Assembly: GCA_003663055.1 (NCBI GenBank)
Contig: QMZF01000026.1
Span: forward strand, 1-9,047
Direction: 5' to 3'
DNA: 9,047 bases
From: Archaeoglobales archaeon
GTDB lineage: Archaea > Halobacteriota > Archaeoglobi > Archaeoglobales > Archaeoglobaceae
Shown here: piece by piece, positions 4,693 through 9,047 of the stretch
How the letters are laid out: the number at the start of each line of letters is the position of its first letter
Position numbering within the stretch: the first letter of the stretch is position 1
Position numbers and translations under genes: made by a program
Notes under the pieces: model-generated
Databases searched by the model: none
Told to the model about the DNA's origin: nothing
Seen by the model: the letters and a program-made list of their open reading frames with translations, nothing else

Positions 4693-5193
4693 ATGCGGGT
4701 GCTTTGCTTAGTAAACACCTACGATAAGCTGAAGCAGCACGAAATACATCTCAGGAGCATAGCAAGGGCCGCTCCGCTCTGCTACGCGTTCGATTTGCAT
4801 CTTGCTCTCTTTGACTTTCCTTTCTGGAAGAATAGAAGCGAAGTCGTTGAAGCTGTTAGGAATTACACGACGATAGGTGAGCATGGCAGGTATCTCGAAG
4901 AGCTCAATGCTAGTGGAAAATTTCATCTAATTGAGAGCATTCCGGCCCATTTTGGTGTGCTTATTGCAACGACATCGAAGCCAGAAGAGAGAAAGGAAGT
5001 TGGGTTAGAACAAGTACTATCCTTCCCATCCGCAACATTTTTAATGGGGCTTGGAAGGAAGGGTTTGCCTAAGGAGCTTATGAAAAAAGCAAAATACCAC
5101 TGGGATGTAACCGGAAGGAGAATCAGTTTGGAAACCTGTACAGCGATGGGGGTCATCGCTGCCCTTGTGGGGTGTAAAACATGGAAGACATAA
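4693..5193 (+). CDS. DUF531 family protein, SPOUT-methyltransferase-like
   Basis: A 166-residue protein that I recognise as the archaeal DUF531 family, of unknown function. The C-terminal third looks like the cofactor site of SpoU/TrmH-type SPOUT methyltransferases. FLMGLGRKGLPKELMKKAK (116-134) corresponds to the glycine-rich motif 2, and GRRISLETCTAMGVIAAL (141-158) to the Ser-Leu-...-Ala-...-Gly-Ile motif 3, together able to form the trefoil knot that binds S-adenosylmethionine. The N-terminal half (VLCLVNTYDKL; DLHLALFDFPF) is compatible with a Rossmann-like start. It overlaps kptA by 13 bases, so both are made from one leaderless transcript (TATA 4664-4672). With an RNA-processing partner, an RNA-methylation role is a reasonable inference, but the substrate is unknown. 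Confidence 0.75.
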   Translation: MRVLCLVNTYDKLKQHEIHLRSIARAAPLCYAFDLHLALFDFPFWKNRSEVVEAVRNYTTIGEHGRYLEELNASGKFHLIESIPAHFGVLIATTSKPEERKEVGLEQVLSFPSATFLMGLGRKGLPKELMKKAKYHWDVTGRRISLETCTAMGVIAALVGCKTWKT

Positions 5194-5813
5194 GAATCTG
5201 CCCAACTCACGGATTTTACAGAGGAGAAGAGTGCAAATGCGGCTATAGAGGAGAGTTAATACTGGATAAAGAGAGGGTCGAGAAACTTGGCAGACTCGTT
5301 TCTGGGATTTTAAGACATTTTCCCGAAAAGTTCAAGCTTAAAATGGATGAAAATGGTTGGGTTGATTTTGAATCTTTAGTTAGGGCTGTGAGCAGGAAGT
5401 ACAGATGGGCAAATCAATGGCTCATAAAGGCCATGGTTTACAGTGATGAAAAGAAAAGGTATGAGATGAGAGATAACAAGATAAGGGCAAGGTACGGTCA
5501 TAGCGTCAAGGTTGCTTTGAACGACTATCCAATTGCAGAAGAGGACATCCTCTACTATGGTACGGGAGAAGAGGAAGCCCATAGACTTCTCGAAATAGGG
5601 ATAAAACCGGTAAATCAGACGTACGTTCATCTTTCGACGACCATAGAAAAGAGCGAAGAGGTGGCGAGGCTTCGCACTGATGAGCCAATAATTCTTGAAA
5701 TAGATGCTAGAGCAGCGAGGAATGATGGGATTAGAATAATAAAAGCAAATAATTATATCGCTCTCGCTGAGGAAATCCCGCCAAAATACATTAGAAGAGT
5801 TATAAGACTTTGA
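5181..5813 (+). CDS. kptA: RNA 2'-phosphotransferase (Tpt1/KptA)
   Basis: A 210-residue enzyme that moves an internal RNA 2'-phosphate to NAD+, giving ADP-ribose 1'',2''-cyclic phosphate and nicotinamide. An N-terminal zinc-ribbon-like knuckle (C7, H10, C18, C20 in CPTHG...CKCG) precedes the core. Core motifs are LGRLVSGILRHFPE with the catalytic Arg-His pair (R45, H46), GWVDFESLV (59-67), IRARYGHSV with R102 and the GHS turn (101-109), LYYGTGEE (124-131) and YVHLSTT (148-154). LEIDA...IIKANNYIAL lies in the NAD-binding half. ATG 5181 follows a weak GGGGTG ribosome site and overlaps the upstream gene by 13 bases. Known archaeal tRNA splicing by RtcB leaves no 2'-phosphate, so the archaeal substrate is unclear; pairing with a SPOUT-like gene hints at RNA repair or modification. 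Confidence 0.92.
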   Translation: MEDIRICPTHGFYRGEECKCGYRGELILDKERVEKLGRLVSGILRHFPEKFKLKMDENGWVDFESLVRAVSRKYRWANQWLIKAMVYSDEKKRYEMRDNKIRARYGHSVKVALNDYPIAEEDILYYGTGEEEAHRLLEIGIKPVNQTYVHLSTTIEKSEEVARLRTDEPIILEIDARAARNDGIRIIKANNYIALAEEIPPKYIRRVIRL

Positions 5814-5837
5814 GAATCGATTTGGAGATTCAAAAAA
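5814..5837. terminator. Small dyad and T-tract between convergent genes
   Basis: GAATC (5814-5818) and GATTC (5827-5831) flank the kptA stop codon side. Next to them is an A6 run at 5832-5837, which reads as T6 on the minus strand after the exported-protein gene. T-tracts end many archaeal transcripts, so this may terminate the minus-strand gene. Confidence 0.35.
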
Positions 5838-5855
5838 TCAGCTTAACTTAATAAC

Positions 5856-6257
5856 TTAATCAATGCAAAAGTAGAGCTGTGGAATTTCATCAGTAGTGCC
5901 TAAATCAACTTCTGAGCCTATTTTGAGCGTAACGTTTAGAGGTTTGGACAGCTTAACTCCATCGAACCGCAAACATTCGTCACTCTTCTCAACAGGGAAG
6001 AAAAACTCAGCATGATTGAAGTCTATCTTTTCTACGACGTAATCATCTGTCACGAAGAGTTCTCTAACGTCATCTTCTATACAACCGGCTCCAAATAGAA
6101 ATACCTTGATTGCGGAAATCGCATCGAGCGTGTAAAACACCTCAACCCTTATACTGCCGTTGCAGTAGCTCACCTCTACACTATTGAAGTCTAAGGCTAA
6201 AGCGGGTTGTGCAATTAGCGAGATTAAGAGCACAAGTATTACTAGGCGGACGCGCAT
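5856..6257 (-). CDS. Small exported protein with four cysteines, unknown function
   Basis: A 133-residue protein. Residues 1-21 form a clear signal peptide: MRVR, then a hydrophobic stretch LVILVLLISLIAQ, then an A-L-A cleavage site before LDFN. The mature part looks all-beta (alternating hydrophobic strands such as SIRVEVFYTL and LNVTLKIG) and has exactly four Cys (32, 59, 95, 131), enough for two disulfides. I do not recognise a family. ATG 6257 lies about 25 nt after the minus-strand TATA element (forward TATAA, 6281-6285). It converges on kptA and is transcribed in the same direction as rbcL, but has its own promoter. It probably works outside the cell membrane. Confidence 0.75.
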   Translation of the reverse strand: MRVRLVILVLLISLIAQPALALDFNSVEVSYCNGSIRVEVFYTLDAISAIKVFLFGAGCIEDDVRELFVTDDYVVEKIDFNHAEFFFPVEKSDECLRFDGVKLSKPLNVTLKIGSEVDLGTTDEIPQLYFCID

Positions 6258-6298
6258 TGAAGCAGCTAACCCTTCAAAAATATAAGATTTTCGAACTT

Positions 6299-6304
6299 AA
6301 AAAA
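6299..6304 (-). terminator. T-tract after rbcL
   Basis: The forward A6 run reads as TTTTTT on the minus strand about 36 nt after the rbcL stop codon and just before the promoter of the exported-protein gene. It is a plausible T-tract terminator; no stable hairpin accompanies it. Confidence 0.3.
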
Positions 6305-6339
6305 GAATAATAAGAGTCTGGATTTGAAATAACTAACTT

Positions 6340-7587
6340 TTACTTAGGTTTCGTGTACCCCCATTTTTCTATGGCCCTTGCAAGCTCTGCATGCTTTTTA
6401 GCGTACTCATCGAGGGGCTCATCCTCTATCACAACATCTATCGCCTGCCTGAGTGCTTTTGCTCCTGCATACGTTCCATCTGGATGACCGTGCACACCAC
6501 CTCCAGCCTGAATTATGACATCTTTTCCGAAAAGTTCAATCACATCTGGAACCAATCCGGGATGTAATCCGCCAGAAGAAACTGGAAATACCGGTTTTAC
6601 GAACCATTCTTGCCTGCACAGCTCGGCAAACCTCTTAACCTCCTCTTTGCTTCCCTCCATCTTGCCGACTCCCGTGCCTACATGGAAGTTATCAACCCCG
6701 GCAAGCCTCGAAACCTTCACTAAAACATCGAGGGATATACCGTGCTTGGGGTTCCTCGTAAAGGCTGCGTGCATAGCTCTATGAGCATGAATTCCGAGGC
6801 CAAGTTCTTCGCATTCGCTCCTCAGCATCTGAACTGCTGAAAACCCTGCAGTTAGAATGTCGACCATGACGTACTCGTTTCCATGTTCTGCAACGAGCTT
6901 TGCCCTTCTGAGCATTTCCTTTCCCTCTGCCGTTACATTCACGAGGTAAACCTTCTTCTCGCCAGTCTCTTTTTCGGCCCTCCCCCTTGCTTTCATCACC
7001 TTCTCAAGCCTCTTCTCAAACCGTATGAACGGCTGATCGGTTAGATTCTCATCATCCTTCACGAAGTCTATTCCTCCAGACCACGCCTGAAAAGCAACTT
7101 CTGCGTATTCGGTGGCATCGAATCCGACCTTTGGTTTTGGAACGGTTGCTGTTAAGGGTCTGTCGTAAACTTTAAACAGCTTCCTCACTCCCTCTATTCC
7201 AAGCAATGGGCCGGGAAAGTGCTTGCAGTACTCTGCCGGAAACGTTATGTCCTCAAGCCTTAGATTCTTGATTGCCCTCATTCCGAAGACGTTTCCTGCA
7301 ACGCTGCTCAGTAGCTGTGGTATGCTTCCCTCCTCAAACAGCTCGAGGGGATATGCTACCTTTATGATATCTCCTTCCATTTCGAAGACCTTTGCCATGA
7401 GCCGCTTGATTCTATCAGGAAGCTTTGCGAGCGTTGTCCACGTTCCTACAGAGCTCTCCGAAGCAACTCTGCCAGCGGCCTCCACCATCGAAATTCCATC
7501 CGGTTCGACGCGAAAAACGCAAACGACTTCATTCTCCTCTGGCTTGTAGTTCAAGTCGACAAACTCGGTATACCATTCAAAACCCAT
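6340..7587 (-). CDS. rbcL: Form III ribulose-1,5-bisphosphate carboxylase/oxygenase
   Basis: A 415-residue archaeal RuBisCO large chain. It carboxylates ribulose 1,5-bisphosphate to two 3-phosphoglycerates, in archaea mainly within the AMP/nucleoside degradation route. Active-site residues (spinach numbering in brackets) are all present: E44 [60] and T49-W50 [65-66] in ESSVGTWTT; N99 [123]; K151 and K153 [175, 177] in VPKPKVG. The metal site is K177, D179, E180 [201, 203, 204] in GGIDFVKDDE. Also present are H269-R270 [294-295], H302 [327], loop-6 K309 [334] in VGTGVGKMEG, S338-G339-G340 [379-381] and G362-G363 [403-404]. This rules against a form IV RuBisCO-like protein. ATG 7587 is 25-26 nt from a TATA-like box inside a dyad (7605-7620). 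No small subunit or phosphoribulokinase lies nearby, as expected of form III. rps3ae is upstream on the same strand. Confidence 0.95.
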   Translation of the reverse strand: MGFEWYTEFVDLNYKPEENEVVCVFRVEPDGISMVEAAGRVASESSVGTWTTLAKLPDRIKRLMAKVFEMEGDIIKVAYPLELFEEGSIPQLLSSVAGNVFGMRAIKNLRLEDITFPAEYCKHFPGPLLGIEGVRKLFKVYDRPLTATVPKPKVGFDATEYAEVAFQAWSGGIDFVKDDENLTDQPFIRFEKRLEKVMKARGRAEKETGEKKVYLVNVTAEGKEMLRRAKLVAEHGNEYVMVDILTAGFSAVQMLRSECEELGLGIHAHRAMHAAFTRNPKHGISLDVLVKVSRLAGVDNFHVGTGVGKMEGSKEEVKRFAELCRQEWFVKPVFPVSSGGLHPGLVPDVIELFGKDVIIQAGGGVHGHPDGTYAGAKALRQAIDVVIEDEPLDEYAKKHAELARAIEKWGYTKPK

Positions 7588-7604
7588 GTGCTCTTGTTAA
7601 CTTA

Positions 7605-7620
7605 AAAGCTTATTAGCTTT
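7605..7620 (-). promoter_or_regulatory. rbcL promoter box inside an inverted repeat
   Basis: AAAGCT (7605-7610), TATT, AGCTTT (7615-7620) form a perfect 6-bp dyad. On the minus strand it contains the TATA-like CTAATAAGC, centred about 26 nt before ATG 7587. A dimeric repressor at this site would compete directly with TBP; that is inference. Confidence 0.45.
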
Positions 7621-7639
7621 CCGCAGTTTTTTAATACTT

Positions 7640-7671
7640 TTAATATTATTTTTTAATATTAATCAAAAAAA
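7640..7671 (-). terminator. T-rich terminator and AT dyad after rps3ae
   Basis: On the minus strand, 35-41 nt after the rps3ae stop, there is a run of seven T (7671-7665). It is followed by the dyad TTAATATTA/TAATATTAA (7640-7662, loop of five). The composition fits an archaeal T-tract terminator separating rps3ae from rbcL, which has its own promoter. Confidence 0.5.
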
Positions 7672-7705
7672 CTAAATTTTACTAGAATATTTACCAAGTT
7701 CAAAA

Positions 7706-8341
7706 TCAGGCTGCGGCGACGGCTTCAGCTTTTTCTGGCAACTCCAGCTTCGGCTCCTTGAGAAGCTCAATCCTTCTAATCTCAACTCTTCTGAGTGGAT
7801 ATATCTTCTTAGCCCTCTTGTATATCTCCGCCGGGATTTTGCCTAGAACGCATTCCTGGAGGAACTGGATAAAGTTCTCCTGCGTTCCGAGCTGCAAGAC
7901 AGTTTCTCTCATTATTGCCCTTATTGCCCTCTTTTGCGAAGTTTTGCATCGCTTAATCGTAAACGCAACGGGTTTAACTCTAAGCGTATAGCCATCTGCC
8001 GTACTTACATCTATTACATCCTCTATCTTGCTCGTTCTCCTCTTTACGAGGCTGTTTAGATAATCTCTTGTAAGCTCAAAGCGGTGGAACTTTGTGTAGG
8101 CGTTCTCTCCCGCAACCCTGTAAACCTTAAAAACTAGCTTCTTGTACGGGTTCTGGTTGGAGTAGTCGTTTATCAGTTCTGCCAGCGTTATTTCTACCGT
8201 TCTGTCGATTACCTTGTTTGGATCGTCAGCTGGCGTTTCTCCAACCTCTGCCATTCCAAAATATTCAGGAGCAATGAGCGTGTACCATTTTTTGAGAGTC
8301 CATTTATCCTTTACTCTGGCCTGCCTCTTCTTTCTCGCCAT
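7706..8341 (-). CDS. rps3ae: Small ribosomal subunit protein eS1 (S3Ae)
   Basis: A 211-residue ribosomal protein of the archaeal/eukaryotic S3Ae family, part of the 30S platform near the mRNA exit site. Signatures are the basic N-terminus ARKKRQARVKDKWTLKKWYT, APEYFGMAEVGETPA (29-43), the VIDRTVEITLAEL strand (44-56), KLVFKVYRV (68-76), FELTRDYLNSLVKRRTSKIE (88-107), DGYTLRVKPVAFT (115-127) and CKTSQKRAIRAIMRE (132-146). The C-terminus ends in an acidic/Ala-rich tail (EKAEAVAAA). Length is normal for archaea. ATG 8341 follows a TATA-like TTTATTAATT on the minus strand (8371-8380), giving a short leader of about 9 nt. The gene is alone, not in a ribosomal operon, and its promoter abuts a transposase relic. 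Confidence 0.95.
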   Translation of the reverse strand: MARKKRQARVKDKWTLKKWYTLIAPEYFGMAEVGETPADDPNKVIDRTVEITLAELINDYSNQNPYKKLVFKVYRVAGENAYTKFHRFELTRDYLNSLVKRRTSKIEDVIDVSTADGYTLRVKPVAFTIKRCKTSQKRAIRAIMRETVLQLGTQENFIQFLQECVLGKIPAEIYKRAKKIYPLRRVEIRRIELLKEPKLELPEKAEAVAAA

Positions 8342-8402
8342 GGTGAATCACGCATCTCTGCTTGCCAATCAATTAATAAACTTTTTGCCCTCCAATATTA
8401 TG

Positions 8403-8715
8403 TTCCTAATAGCACTTCCCAACGACCTTGAAGTAAAATACAAACAAACCTCGCACATTTTCAAAACTTTTAAGAAGGAATAAGCTAATTAAAGCATTCC
8501 TTGCAGGTGGAACTTAGATGATCTTGTTCCTTTCTACGTCCAAAGCTACGAATAGGTAGCATTTCTTCTACCTCAAAACTGTTCATCAGCAATTCGAATT
8601 GCAAGCTTTTTTACTTCTTTTCTTTCAGACTCAAGTCCTTAAACCTCTCTACCAATGAGCAGTCGATTTTCCAACGTTTAAGCAGTGCTATCTAAAGCTT
8701 GAAGAAAGAAGATGC
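8403..8715 (-). pseudogene. Decayed DDE transposase relic
   Basis: No intact frame exists, but the minus strand shows transposase-like blocks in all three frames. These are IALLKRWKIDCSLVERF (from about 8691), KKLAIRIADE (from about 8611) and KCYLFVALDVERNKII (8564-8517). After an in-frame TAA the last block continues as VPPARNALISLFLLKS to about 8403. The phrase YLFVALDVERNKII followed by PARNAL is typical of the strand-Asp region of archaeal IS transposases, with a D/E-rich catalytic core. At least two frameshifts and several stops are needed to join the blocks. IS family cannot be fixed and I saw no terminal repeats. The relic fills most of the gene-free interval 8342-8883 and reaches the rps3ae promoter. 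Confidence 0.6.
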
Positions 8716-8854
8716 ATCGCTATTGCTATAGCTGATCTCTAGGATGTCTTATTCCCTTCCGCTATATCTGCTATTACCATAGAAGATGATAGATTGATGT
8801 TCAATTATTTATATTGTTCTATCTTATTCGGCACACCCGATAAAACAAAAAAAA

Positions 8855-8862
8855 TTATATAC
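8855..8862 (+). promoter_or_regulatory. TATA box of the right-edge gene
   Basis: TTATATAC, preceded by an A-rich run, is centred 25-26 nt before ATG 8884. This matches the leaderless spacing of the other genes and supports that start. Confidence 0.65.
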
Positions 8863-8883
8863 ATCACTAAAGTGGAAAACAGC

Positions 8884-9047
8884 ATGAAAAGGGTAACTAA
8901 ATCTGGAATGATGGTGACGTTAATCCTGGTATCCCTTGTTATTCTGATCACGCCGGTCGCTGCTAATTGGCATGGAGGGAAAGCGCTGGTTCTGTATAGT
9001 GAGTGTTCGTATTGGCCGCCAAGCGATGGCTGGGTGCAGCATAACTA
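8884..9047 (+). CDS. Exported protein, N-terminal part only, unknown function
   Basis: The first 54 codons of a gene that runs off the window. The translation has a textbook signal peptide: MKRVTKSG, a hydrophobic core (MMVTLILVSLVILITPV) and an A-A cleavage site at about residue 27, before NWHGGKALVLYSECSYWPP. The mature start is rich in Trp and Tyr with one Cys. I do not recognise the family from this fragment. The start is supported by the TATA box at 8855-8862. It diverges from rps3ae across the transposase relic. Confidence 0.65.
   Translation, partial: MKRVTKSGMMVTLILVSLVILITPVAANWHGGKALVLYSECSYWPPSDGWVQHN

Noticed and set aside
6340..7587. RuBisCO-like protein (form IV)
   Set aside because: All substrate, metal and loop-6 residues are present, including K177/D179/E180 and K309, so it should be a genuine form III enzyme.
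8214..8483. Plus-strand 89-codon frame across the rps3ae start
   Set aside because: It is antisense to rps3ae and its promoter, with no recognisable domain; it is better explained as a shadow.

Overview
The window reads as a hyperthermophilic, menaquinone-using euryarchaeon, most likely of the order Archaeoglobales. The reasons are ribosomal protein eS1 (S3Ae), a form III RuBisCO, an archaeal KptA, a futalosine-pathway MqnD, a tRNA-His with no encoded CCA, and TATA boxes at archaeal spacing. The genus is an inference from this gene mix, not a sequence match. Almost every gene that starts a transcript has a TATA element centred 25-27 nt before its start codon, so leaderless mRNAs look like the rule. 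This spacing was used to choose start codons.

Left part (1-3735) looks like the remains of an integrated element beside tRNA-His. It holds three paralogous winged-helix proteins (120-506, 613-1128, 1919-2281), the second with an added ribbon-helix-helix-like tail. A TumE/TumA-type toxin-antitoxin pair (1808-1130, minus) lies between them, and a 45-codon ORF overlaps the third gene by ATGA. Each of these promoters carries its own perfect palindrome. Next comes an AT-rich, gene-free stretch (2416-2849) holding about nine consecutive inverted repeats. Then there is a tyrosine recombinase (3590-2850) that lacks the C-terminal catalytic half and reads away from tRNA-His (3733-3662). A 10-bp inverted repeat sits between the recombinase promoter and the tRNA.

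Middle part (3800-6300) is chromosomal. mqnD (minus) diverges from a two-gene operon of a DUF531/SPOUT-like protein and kptA, which suggests an RNA-modification pair. A small exported four-cysteine protein (minus) converges on kptA.

Right part (6340-8341) holds rbcL, with all RuBisCO active-site residues present, and rps3ae upstream of it on the same strand, separated by a T-rich terminator region. Upstream of rps3ae (8342-8883) is a badly decayed DDE transposase relic on the minus strand. At the right edge an exported protein begins and runs off the window.

The most unusual material is the dyad array at 2481-2811, including two related hairpins that differ by compensatory base changes, and the palindrome-controlled winged-helix family around the toxin-antitoxin pair.
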